A stretch of 64,000 nt of DNA from Clostridiales bacterium (lineage in GTDB: Bacteria > Bacillota > Clostridia > Saccharofermentanales > Saccharofermentanaceae): the NCBI GenBank assembly GCA_017545245.1, contig JAFWPB010000017.1:1-64000 (forward strand), in the 5' to 3' direction. Both the position numbers and the translations under genes were made by a program. This document shows, piece after piece, positions 42,505 to 51,207 of this stretch. The notes beneath the pieces were generated by a model that worked only from the letters and a program-made list of their open reading frames with translations, did not search any database and was not told where the DNA came from. The stretch's first letter is position 1, and each line of letters starts with the position of its first letter.

Positions 42505-43851
42505 TCACGCGATCACTTCCCGGATCTTCCACTTGGAATTATCCACTTGCAGGCTGTAACCACAATAGGAACAGTTGCCTTTTTCATCTGGTAAAAAAGG
42601 TACGCCGCAGGATGGACAGGACTTGTTCTGGAACATCTCCACTTTGGCCTTCATTCGCTGCGGATAGCGTGCACGTGCCATGAGAAGCTTCGTCTTTTTC
42701 TCCGAATATCCGATATTCCCGTTGTCATCGACCGTACGCGTCCCGACCAGCACTGAAGCCTCGATCAGGCTCTCCTCTTCGGTATTTGTAACTTTGTTAT
42801 ACTTGATATCCCCCAGCCACAGATCGAGCGTATGCTCCCGATCAGAGCGGTTCCAGAGTTCTTCCAGGATCGAGCTCCGGAAAAGATTTTCATAGAAGCG
42901 GACGACCTTCTTCATCGTTTTCTTTTTGCCGAAGAAGGACTCCCACGCGATGATGAGCGCCATCGTGATCACTATGCCGGCTACCAGCCCAAAAGCAACG
43001 AGAATCAGACTGAAGACCGGATCTTCATCGATGCTCGACCCAAAAGGAAGCATCAGAAGAAACGTCGTCAGAAAGGTCATCACCAAAAACGGGATCACCG
43101 ATGTCAGCGATCTCGATACCTTCACTTTTTCAAACACGAAATCCTGAGTCTGCCAGTCAAAGTAGTTTGCAAAAACAGGACGCCCGCAGAATGGGCAGAC
43201 TTCTTCGGCACCATGGATCTCGATCTCTGCTCCGCACGAAAAGCACTTCTGTACGCTTTCTTCTTTGTAGAATTCTGTTTTGCCTTTCTTTCCCTGCTTC
43301 CTGCGTTCTTTCTCGCGGATCAGGTCACTGCTCTTGATATTGCGGCTCTGGCGTATGGCCAGTCGTGCATTGCGGTAGTAATTGCGATGCACGACCTGAC
43401 CTTGCGCGTTGATATACTGTTCAAGTGCCGTTGCGGTCGCGGAGCCTTCGCGCCATTGGCGGCCTCCATCATTCCAGCTGATGAAATTATTCGGTTTTCC
43501 CTGGTTCTCCATGGTCACGGCGGATACCCGGATCATTCTTCGAAGACCGTACTTCTGAAGGATCCGGATCGTATTCTCCTGCATGGCACGGAATGTTTTG
43601 TCCGTACGCGCAGGAAGATAGGAAGCATCCGCGTTTTCCCAGGAAAGCAGGATCGGTTCGACTCCTTCTTTCATGTCTTTCGTCATCTTCTGGCCGCTGA
43701 AGATCGATCCTTCCAAAGGCTTGTTCAGCCTTGCGATCGTTGCTTCTTTTCCACCTCCGAAAAGGAGATCGATAATCGTGTCATAGCAAAGAAAAAGTGC
43801 ACCCAGACAGAAAGCAATGAAAGCAGTCAATACCGAATAAAACCAGATCAT
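42505..43851 (-). CDS. Membrane protein with two zinc ribbons
   Basis: A 448-residue protein: one N-terminal helix (1-24), a soluble region, a zinc ribbon (Cys 203, 206, 219, 222), two helices (about 247-300), a Tim44-like-looking domain (FYENLFRSSILEELWNRSD...) and a second C-terminal ribbon (CPSCG...CSYCG). The N-terminal helix region plus Tim44-like segment occurs in uncharacterised Gram-positive proteins. No enzyme motif is visible. It is followed toward higher coordinates by the uracil permease gene, 3 bases away on the same strand, so it is the distal gene of that pair. Confidence 0.7.
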   Translation of the reverse strand: MIWFYSVLTAFIAFCLGALFLCYDTIIDLLFGGGKEATIARLNKPLEGSIFSGQKMTKDMKEGVEPILLSWENADASYLPARTDKTFRAMQENTIRILQKYGLRRMIRVSAVTMENQGKPNNFISWNDGGRQWREGSATATALEQYINAQGQVVHRNYYRNARLAIRQSRNIKSSDLIREKERRKQGKKGKTEFYKEESVQKCFSCGAEIEIHGAEEVCPFCGRPVFANYFDWQTQDFVFEKVKVSRSLTSVIPFLVMTFLTTFLLMLPFGSSIDEDPVFSLILVAFGLVAGIVITMALIIAWESFFGKKKTMKKVVRFYENLFRSSILEELWNRSDREHTLDLWLGDIKYNKVTNTEEESLIEASVLVGTRTVDDNGNIGYSEKKTKLLMARARYPQRMKAKVEMFQNKSCPSCGVPFLPDEKGNCSYCGYSLQVDNSKWKIREVIA

Positions 43852-43854
43852 ACG

Positions 43855-45231
43855 TTATGCTTTTGCCTCTTTAGCCTTTTCTTTCTTCTCTTCGGCTTCC
43901 TCTTCTTCGGATTTGAAATCCTTTCTTGCTCCAAGATAGTCTTTCTCTTCAAGCGGTAGAATAGCATTCAGGATAATACCTACGAGTGCTCCGACAGCCA
44001 GTCCGGAGAGAGAGATGTTCAAGGAACCGAGCGAGAAACTGACAGCACCTGCGTCATTGTGATACTTGATACCGATAGCAAGACCCAGGATCAAAGCCGC
44101 GATGATGATGTTGCGGCTCTTGCTGAAGTCAACCTGATTCTCTACGATGTTTCTTACACCGACTGCAGAGATCATGCCGTAGAGCACGATGGAAACACCA
44201 CCGACAGTGGCTGCCGGCATGGATGCAATCAGGGCTGCAAATTTCGGGGAGAAAGAGAACACGATTGCGCATACCGCTGCGATACGGATAACTGCCGGAT
44301 CGTATACTTTTGTCAACGAAAGAACGCCGGTATTCTCACCATAAGTTGTGTTTGCCGGTGCACCGAAAAGCGATGCCAAGATGGTTGCAAGTCCATCACC
44401 GATGAGTGTCCGATGAAGACCCGGATCTTCAATGAAATTTCTGTTTGTCGTAGATGAGATCGCGGAGATATCTCCGATATGTTCAACCATGGTCGCCAGC
44501 GCGATCGGCATGATGGTAATGATCGAAGTTGCGATCAAAGAGGAATCCGGAGACTTGAAAATCGAAAATACCGTGTTGTCGATCGTGAAAGGAAGACCGA
44601 TCCACGCCGCATCCTGTACTTTAGAAAAATCGACCAGTCCGAACGGAAGTGCCGCGATGTAGGAAACGATGACACCGAGAATGATCGGTACGATCTTGAT
44701 CATGCCTTTTCCGTATACATTACAGATGACCACTACGAGGATCGCCAGCACAGCTACGATCCAGTTTGTCTGACAATTTTTGATTGCATCAGAAGACAAG
44801 GTAAGACCGATAGCAATGATAATCGGACCGGTAACGATCGGCGGGAAGAAACGCATGACTTTCTTCTGGCCGAAAGCCTTGATCAAAGCCGCCAGAACCA
44901 GATACAAACATCCGGCTGCCGCTACACCCAGGCAGGCGTACGGAAGCAGTGATGGATCTGTTTTTCCATCCACCTTTGCTATTGCCGCATATCCACCGAT
45001 GAAAGCAAAAGAAGAACCGAGGAACGCAGGTACTTTTCCCTTTGTGAGAAAATGGAACAGAAGAGTACCCAGTCCTGCAAATAAAAGCGTCGCCGAAACA
45101 GACAGACCTGTCAGCGCCGGAACGAGAACTGTAGCTCCGAACATAGCAAACATATGCTGAAGTCCGAGCACGAACATTTTAGGATATCCGAGTGTTCTCG
45201 CATCGTATATCCCACCGTTTTTGTCACCCAT
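43855..45231 (-). CDS. Uracil/xanthine permease (NCS2, UraA-like)
   Basis: A 458-residue nucleobase:cation symporter with about 14 helices. The N-terminus GLQHMFAMFGATVLVPALTG is the UraA signature. SLFGAPANTTYGENTGVLSLTKV in the middle and the acidic residue of MVEHIGDISA (TM8 region) are substrate-site motifs of the family. The C-terminus is strongly charged. Uracil is the likeliest substrate. AGGAGG precedes the ATG. I see no PyrR-type attenuator in the leader. Array B lies about 160 bp upstream. Confidence 0.93.
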   Translation of the reverse strand: MGDKNGGIYDARTLGYPKMFVLGLQHMFAMFGATVLVPALTGLSVSATLLFAGLGTLLFHFLTKGKVPAFLGSSFAFIGGYAAIAKVDGKTDPSLLPYACLGVAAAGCLYLVLAALIKAFGQKKVMRFFPPIVTGPIIIAIGLTLSSDAIKNCQTNWIVAVLAILVVVICNVYGKGMIKIVPIILGVIVSYIAALPFGLVDFSKVQDAAWIGLPFTIDNTVFSIFKSPDSSLIATSIITIMPIALATMVEHIGDISAISSTTNRNFIEDPGLHRTLIGDGLATILASLFGAPANTTYGENTGVLSLTKVYDPAVIRIAAVCAIVFSFSPKFAALIASMPAATVGGVSIVLYGMISAVGVRNIVENQVDFSKSRNIIIAALILGLAIGIKYHNDAGAVSFSLGSLNISLSGLAVGALVGIILNAILPLEEKDYLGARKDFKSEEEEAEEKKEKAKEAKA

Positions 45232-45393
45232 AACTACCTCCTGAAAGTTTTTTTCACTAATCTAAATATAGCACAACAGTTTCATTTGGAAGCGACGATG
45301 TCCCTGAAAGTGAATATTTTTTCACTAGCCGCTAACGGCATTTTGTGCAGAATATTGGAAGTTGAATTCTCGATTAGACCGTCGTTGAAGTCA

Positions 45394-45568
45394 TTACCGC
45401 CCAGACGCAAAAAACAGCTGAAAAGGCGGTAATTTCAGCTGTTTTTGAAGTTATTTCTTTGACATTTACCGCCCCAAAAGCACTTTTCCTCGGCTTTGGT
45501 GGTAATGGGCTTTGAATTGTCAAAGATTTTACCGCCATATAGCTGGATTTCTGTCACTTTGGCGGTAA
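45394..45568. repeat. Array B: six alternately inverted TTACCGCC boxes in three units
   Basis: Forward boxes TTACCGCC at 45394, 45466 and 45529; inverted boxes GGCGGTAA at 45425, 45498 (variant GGTGGTAA) and 45561. Unit lengths are 39, 40 and 40 bp, gaps 33 and 23 bp, identical to units 2-4 of array A. Unit 2 contains AAAAGCACTTTTCCTC and is preceded by TCTTTGACATT, both also found at the matching place in array A. The array lies between the uracil permease start and the lipase stop. Confidence 0.95.
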
Positions 45569-45635
45569 TGCAGTTTTGCGGGACTTCCTGCATGCTTTTG
45601 TCGTCGCAGATGATTCAGAAACCGGAATAATGTTT

Positions 45636-46991
45636 TCACAATCCCTTATTCTTCAATCCCGCGACGAGCTGGACAAAGAACTCGCGCACATCAAAACCGT
45701 CAATGTTTTCGCGGTTCAGATCGATCATGTCGCCGTGCGAAATACCGCGTCTTCCCTTTACTGTGAGGAACTGGTAGTCCTGTCCCCAGCAGAAGGATTT
45801 TGCACCGACAAGACCGTCGTTCGGTCCGTCAAAATGGCCGACTAAAAATGTGGAGAAATTCAGTGGGAAACGACCCGAATAGGCATGGTTCAATTTTGAT
45901 CCGACACTCTGGCAATAGATGCCCTCCGGATCCGGCATTTCTTCGTTTAATCTCGCGCAGGAAGAGGACGTCAGATCATTTACGGCAGCGAGGAAATTCG
46001 GCGTCGGATCACCGAGTTTACGAAGTGCCGCTTCATACATGCCCGCCACGCGGAGCTGATGCTTCTCCCCGATCTTACTCAATAGATAATCTGCAAATTC
46101 GCATCCACGATGCGGTGTATTGATGGTGGAAACACTCGCCACATACGGACCAGCACCATACTTTGCGATGGCCATTCTCGTATCGAGTCCGCCCTTTGAA
46201 TGCGCAATGATATTTACTTTCCCGCAACCGGTCTGCTCGCATATTTCCTTGATACGCATCGCCAGTTCCCGTCCACAGTTTTCGACGGATGCTGCCGACT
46301 GCTGTTTTCCGTAAAAAACCCGTGCACCATTCAGCTCCAGCTGCTCCGGAATACGCCCCCAGTAATTGAGGTAGCGGAAGTCACGGAAGAATACGCCGTG
46401 CACCATCAGGATCGGATATTTACACGCACAGATCTGCTGATTTTTTCTGGATTCATTCAGCAGGATCTTCTCATTTTCAACACGCACTTCCTTATCGGCA
46501 ATGTGGATCAGGATGCCGAGCACGACAAGATGCACGACCGGGATCATGCCACAGAGCGCACCAAGCAGACGGTAGCGGAAACCAAGCTGCGAAGCCGTCA
46601 CATAGATACGGATGATGCCGTTCCAGAAAAGGATATTCTCCAGGATGATGATGACAATGATCGTTCGGATCCAGGTTCCTCTCTCATCGGAAAAAGAAGG
46701 GATCCCGTACTCGGTGAGTTTTCCCCACATGCCTAATACTGCAAAAACACTTTCGATCGTAACGGATACGAGGAAGATCTTGAGAAGTGTCGTGCCGCAC
46801 GCGGTATTCCTGATCTTCGGGGAACGCAGTTTCAGGAAGCTTCCCGGGAACATCGGGATGCCGTTGATATACATGAAAACGAAGATCATCGGAAGAAGAA
46901 GCATCGTCGGAAGATCCAGCACCATGAAAAATCCTGTCACGCTCACGATGACGGAATAAATGAGTATGAATAAAATGTCCAGTATGATCAT
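45636..46991 (-). CDS. Membrane-anchored lipase-like alpha/beta hydrolase
   Basis: A 451-residue protein with four to five helices in the first 165 residues, then a lipase domain starting YPILMVHGVFFRD (oxyanion-hole region). The nucleophile elbow is AHSKGGLDTR near residue 264, with TPHRGCEFADYL, an acid in DGPNDGLV and a late SHGDMIDL histidine, as in triacylglycerol lipases of the Staphylococcus/Pseudomonas type. The active site probably faces the outside or the membrane surface. It overlaps mfd by 4 bases and is the last gene of the glmU-pth-mfd operon. GAAAAAGGAG-like site upstream. Confidence 0.82.
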   Translation of the reverse strand: MIILDILFILIYSVIVSVTGFFMVLDLPTMLLLPMIFVFMYINGIPMFPGSFLKLRSPKIRNTACGTTLLKIFLVSVTIESVFAVLGMWGKLTEYGIPSFSDERGTWIRTIIVIIILENILFWNGIIRIYVTASQLGFRYRLLGALCGMIPVVHLVVLGILIHIADKEVRVENEKILLNESRKNQQICACKYPILMVHGVFFRDFRYLNYWGRIPEQLELNGARVFYGKQQSAASVENCGRELAMRIKEICEQTGCGKVNIIAHSKGGLDTRMAIAKYGAGPYVASVSTINTPHRGCEFADYLLSKIGEKHQLRVAGMYEAALRKLGDPTPNFLAAVNDLTSSSCARLNEEMPDPEGIYCQSVGSKLNHAYSGRFPLNFSTFLVGHFDGPNDGLVGAKSFCWGQDYQFLTVKGRRGISHGDMIDLNRENIDGFDVREFFVQLVAGLKNKGL

Positions 46992-49900
46992 GTCTTCTCT
47001 CCTTTTTCCTCTGGTTTCTGCTGTTCATCGATTCCCTTCTTCATCAGATCCAGCATTTCGGCAACACACAAAACGATATTTTTCTTATCCTCTTTTTTCG
47101 GCTTGTACTGCAGATATGGACGCTTTGAAGCATATGCCATGATCGATCCTTTGAAGCGCTTGTCATCCTGCGTAAAAATGAGCGCCGCCGCGGCATTGGA
47201 AACGCTTGGGCGATAGTACAGCCGCGCCGCATCCTGATCGATCTCACAAGTCTCAAACCCAAGCTCGGAAGAAAGATGCCGGATGATCGATATATTCGAA
47301 AGGATCTCCACTTCACGCGGAATATCTCCGTAACGGTCGGTCAGTTCGTCCTCCAGATCCATACGTTCCTTCACATCCGCAATCTTCTGGATACGACGGT
47401 ATACGTCCATACGCTGTCCTTCATCCGGAATATATACAGACGGGATATATGCATCTTCGTGGAACTTCACGACTGCATCTTCCACCTTCGGCGTCCATGT
47501 ACCGGAGAGTTTCTTGACTTCCTCATCCAGCATACGGCAGTAAAGTTCGTAACCGATCACGTCCATCTGGCCATGCTGCTCGGCACCGAGAAGATTTCCC
47601 GCACCACGCACCTCGAGGTCTTTCAAAGCGATCTTGATACCCGAACCAAGTTCCGTGAAATCACGGATCGCCGCCAGTCTTTTTTCCGCATCTTCTTTCA
47701 AAACCTTATCCGGCTGATATGTGATATATGCGTACGCCTGACGGTCCGAACGGCCGACTCGTCCCTTCAGCTGATACAGCTGTGAAAGACCAAAACGGTC
47801 ACTGTTTTCCACGATGATCGTATTTACATTCGGCATGTCCACGCCCGACTCGATGATCGTCGTGCATACCAGGATATCCGCTTCTCTGTGGATAAAGGAC
47901 TCGATGATGTTCTCGAGTTCTCTTTCGCTCATCTGACCGTGTGCATACACAACTCTCGCACCAGGAAGAAGATCCTGGAGCTTCTCCGCTTTTTCCGCGA
48001 TCTTATGCGTATCGTTAAACAGATAGAAGACCTGTCCGCCGCGGCCGATCTCACGAAGGCACGCTTCCGCGACGATCTGCTCGTCATACTCGATTACATA
48101 CGTCTGCACCGGTCGGCGGTCCTGCGGCGGTTCTTCCAGAACGGAGATATCGCGGATGCCCGACAGGGACATATGCAGCGTTCTTGGGATCGGCGTCGCC
48201 GTCAGCGTCAGCACGTCGACGTTATTTCTCAGCGTCTTCATTTTCTCCTTATGGTTCACGCCGAAACGCTGCTCCTCGTCGATAACCAGCAATCCCAGAT
48301 TCTTCGGCTTCACATCCTGACTCAACACACGATGCGTTCCGACGACGATATCGATCTCCCCACTGTTGATGCCATTCACCGCACGCTTCAGTTCTTTTGG
48401 CGTACAAAAACGGCTCAGGAGCGCCACTCTCACGGCCGGATAATTACGGAGACGCTCCTTCAGATTTTCATAATGCTGCTGCACCAGTACCGTGGTCGGT
48501 GCAAGAAGGATCGCCTGTTTACTGTCCTGGACACACTTGAAGATAGCACGGAAAGCGACTTCCGTCTTGCCGAAACCAACGTCTCCGCAAAGAAGTCTGT
48601 CCATGACTTTCTTCGACTCCATGTCCTTTTTAATGTCCTTGATTGCCTGGAGCTGATCGTCTGTTTCCTGGAACGGAAAATCATCTTCGAACTGTGTCTG
48701 CCACACTGAATCCGGTGAGAACGGGAAGCCCTCCACGGCCTGTCTTTTTGCATACAATTCAACAAGATCGAAAGCCAGTTTCTTGATGGCCGCCGTCGCA
48801 CGCGAGACGGACTTTTTCCATTCGTTGCTGCCCAGCTTGGCCAGCTTCGGCGTACGTCCATCCGACGCCACATATTTCTGGATGTGGTCGAGCCGGTCGA
48901 GCGGAATATAAACATGGTCATCGTTCGCATAGGTCAGCTGCAGGTAGTCGCGCTTCACGCCATCCGTGACAAGGTTCACGAGACCATCGTAGCGGCCGAC
49001 ACCATTTTCATCGTCTACGACAAGTTCACCCGGCACCAGGTCCGAAAACAAGTCGATGGTCATGCCGCCTTTTTTCTTTCGCTTCAGGCCGCGGTCAATA
49101 CCGAACACGTCCTGCGTGCCGATCACCATCAAGGATACCGCAGGATAGATAAATCCGTTTGGAAGCGGCTTCGGAAGCAGGACTGCCACGCTGTTCCGCT
49201 CGAAAAGGAACGTCTTCAGCTTTTCACCGCGCTGTCCGCCTCCGCTCATGATGTAGGTCGGATGACCTTCTGTATTTCTCTTCTTGATCAGATCCGCCAG
49301 TTCTTCTTCATGGCCGCGGAAACTGTTACACGCCGAACCCATAATGTCGATCTGCACACCGCCCGGAAGACCATTGCTCGAACTCGGAAGCATCGCCATC
49401 GCGATGACCTGCTTCTGGTCCAGTTCGATAAAAAGATCGGTTCTTTTTGCTACGGCCCCGCCGCACTCAGCCGGAATCTGGCCCGCTTCGAGCGCGCTTC
49501 GGAAACGCGTTTCAAAATCCGCATTCACGCCATCCATGCGCGAGCGGACCTGGTTGATCTCATCGATATAGATTGGGTCTCCGAAACTTCTGACATAAGA
49601 CAGGATCGAGACCGTCTCTTTGTAAAGAACGGATACCCATTTTTCCCATCCGCTAAAAGCACCGCCGACGAGAAGCGATTCGGCTTCTTTCGTGATCATT
49701 CTCGTCATGGAATCGATGCTGTTTCTGGACGCACCGACTGAAGCCGCGCTCTTCGCTGCTTTTTCCCCGATCCGGAGAAGCTCATCGCTTAAGGATTCCC
49801 ATTTCTTTTCCGGGATAAGAAGTTCACTTGCCGGGAGGATCGTGATCTCTTTCAGGACTTCATCCGATCGCTGGCTGTCGAGGTCAAAACGTTTGATCTG

Positions 49901-50566
49901 GTCGATCTCGTCATCAAAATAACTGATGCGGATTCCTTTTTCTTCTCCACTGGGGAAGATATCGAATATCTCACCACGTCTTGCAAATTCACCGACGGCC
50001 GCCACTTCACGTGTGCGGTAGTAGCCCATCGAAGAAAGCGTTAAAGCAAGGTCCTCCGGCGGGATCCTTTTTCCTAACTTGAGACGGATCTTTGCGCCAT
50101 AGAACATATCCATCGGCATCATCTTCGTGAGAAGACCGCCGCCCGTCACGATCATGGCGCCGCACTGGCGCATGCCATATTTCACCAGAGCCTGGACTCT
50201 TCCCCTCTCGATCTCACGGCTCGATGCCGATACTGCCGAGAGCTGTGTCTCACGGCCTCGCAGGATCACCGTTTCTTTTTCGAAAAAAGCATCCAGATGC
50301 GCTTTCATCTGTCTTGCCGAAAGCTCGTCGGATACGATGATCACCGGGATCGGTACTTTCTCGGAAGCAGTTTCTCCATCTGAAGACTTTGTGCGGTTCA
50401 TGGACGCAAGTACACTGGCGGCAATCAGGTACGCCTTCTGCGTCTGCGTCATGCCGGTCAGATTGATGTGTCCTAACTTATTGGAGATCGTATCCTGAAG
50501 CTTCTGGAATTTCGGATCCTGCTCCGCTTCGGCTAGGAGTTTCTTGATGGAGGGAAGAAAGATCAT
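46988..50566 (-). CDS. mfd: Transcription-repair coupling factor
   Basis: A 1192-residue DNA translocase that removes stalled RNA polymerase and recruits UvrA. The N-terminal UvrB-like region (1-350) is followed by the RNA polymerase-interaction domain (VHYDGVGRY-like segment DENGVGRYDGLVNL at about 515) and RecG-like helicase domains. Walker A is GDVGFGKTEVAFRA (about 658-671), Walker B DEEQRFGV (about 764), then TATPIPRTLHMSLSG and the TRG-like end. The C-terminal domain is complete with an acidic tail. Overlaps pth and the lipase gene by 4 bases each. Confidence 0.97.
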   Translation of the reverse strand: MIFLPSIKKLLAEAEQDPKFQKLQDTISNKLGHINLTGMTQTQKAYLIAASVLASMNRTKSSDGETASEKVPIPVIIVSDELSARQMKAHLDAFFEKETVILRGRETQLSAVSASSREIERGRVQALVKYGMRQCGAMIVTGGGLLTKMMPMDMFYGAKIRLKLGKRIPPEDLALTLSSMGYYRTREVAAVGEFARRGEIFDIFPSGEEKGIRISYFDDEIDQIKRFDLDSQRSDEVLKEITILPASELLIPEKKWESLSDELLRIGEKAAKSAASVGASRNSIDSMTRMITKEAESLLVGGAFSGWEKWVSVLYKETVSILSYVRSFGDPIYIDEINQVRSRMDGVNADFETRFRSALEAGQIPAECGGAVAKRTDLFIELDQKQVIAMAMLPSSSNGLPGGVQIDIMGSACNSFRGHEEELADLIKKRNTEGHPTYIMSGGGQRGEKLKTFLFERNSVAVLLPKPLPNGFIYPAVSLMVIGTQDVFGIDRGLKRKKKGGMTIDLFSDLVPGELVVDDENGVGRYDGLVNLVTDGVKRDYLQLTYANDDHVYIPLDRLDHIQKYVASDGRTPKLAKLGSNEWKKSVSRATAAIKKLAFDLVELYAKRQAVEGFPFSPDSVWQTQFEDDFPFQETDDQLQAIKDIKKDMESKKVMDRLLCGDVGFGKTEVAFRAIFKCVQDSKQAILLAPTTVLVQQHYENLKERLRNYPAVRVALLSRFCTPKELKRAVNGINSGEIDIVVGTHRVLSQDVKPKNLGLLVIDEEQRFGVNHKEKMKTLRNNVDVLTLTATPIPRTLHMSLSGIRDISVLEEPPQDRRPVQTYVIEYDEQIVAEACLREIGRGGQVFYLFNDTHKIAEKAEKLQDLLPGARVVYAHGQMSERELENIIESFIHREADILVCTTIIESGVDMPNVNTIIVENSDRFGLSQLYQLKGRVGRSDRQAYAYITYQPDKVLKEDAEKRLAAIRDFTELGSGIKIALKDLEVRGAGNLLGAEQHGQMDVIGYELYCRMLDEEVKKLSGTWTPKVEDAVVKFHEDAYIPSVYIPDEGQRMDVYRRIQKIADVKERMDLEDELTDRYGDIPREVEILSNISIIRHLSSELGFETCEIDQDAARLYYRPSVSNAAAALIFTQDDKRFKGSIMAYASKRPYLQYKPKKEDKKNIVLCVAEMLDLMKKGIDEQQKPEEKGEKT

Positions 50567-51201
50567 CTTTTGCCTCCTACCGTACCTTTCCCACCCGGGA
50601 ATCCTTTACCGGCCACGATGTTTTCCACCGCCTTGGCCCCTTCCACGAATGCTTCGTACATAGTATCCTGTTCTTCTTTCGGAATCGTCGAGAGAACAAA
50701 ATCCACCAGTTCCCATTTCTCCGGAACCGGTCCGCATCCGATGCGGACACGTGGGAAATCCTGTGACCCGAGATGATAGATCACCGATTTCATTCCGTTA
50801 TGCGTCCCCGCACTTCCCGATGGACGCACGCGGATCGTCCCTCTCTTGATATCGATGTCATCGTAAACTATGACGACATGATCCATAGGGATCTTGAAAA
50901 ACTTGACCACTTCCGACACCGACTCGCCGGAAAGATTCATATATGTATGCGGACGAAGAAGGATGACATCCTCGCCGGCGATCGTGCCCCGGCCGTACTC
51001 GCCCTTCCACTTCAGTTTGTCGATCTTGATATTGTTTCTCTCTGCCAGTACATGCAGTGTCATAAAGCCACAGTTATGCCATGTACAGTCATATTGCTTG
51101 CCCGGATTGCCCAGGCCTACCAGAAGCCACATCGTTCCGTTTCCTGTTCTTTCTAAGGATTCCTCATTCTTGTCTGATTTCTTGAAAAAGCGCGCAAACA
51201 T
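50563..51201 (-). CDS. pth: Peptidyl-tRNA hydrolase
   Basis: Releases peptide from stalled peptidyl-tRNA. The conserved GLGNPGKQYDCTWHNCGF contains the catalytic His, with HTYMNLSGESV and YDDIDIKRGTIRVRPSGSAGTHNGMKS later. From ATG 51201 the protein is 212 residues with a 23-residue charged N-terminal extension (MFARFFKKSDK) that most Pth proteins lack; ATG 51132 (MWLLVGLGNPG) would give the standard length and has AGGAAACGG upstream. The 51201 start lies 6 bases after the glmU stop, which favours coupled translation. Confidence 0.95.
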   Translation of the reverse strand: MFARFFKKSDKNEESLERTGNGTMWLLVGLGNPGKQYDCTWHNCGFMTLHVLAERNNIKIDKLKWKGEYGRGTIAGEDVILLRPHTYMNLSGESVSEVVKFFKIPMDHVVIVYDDIDIKRGTIRVRPSGSAGTHNGMKSVIYHLGSQDFPRVRIGCGPVPEKWELVDFVLSTIPKEEQDTMYEAFVEGAKAVENIVAGKGFPGGKGTVGGKR

Positions 51202-51207
51202 AACTTC

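Noticed and set aside
44059-44952. Plus-strand frames opposite the uracil permease
   Set aside because: They are antisense to a clear NCS2 gene and carry no signal, domain or ribosome site.
45232-45393. PyrR attenuator before the uracil permease
   Set aside because: No anti-antiterminator/terminator pair or PyrR-binding loop is visible; the region is unstructured apart from array B further upstream.
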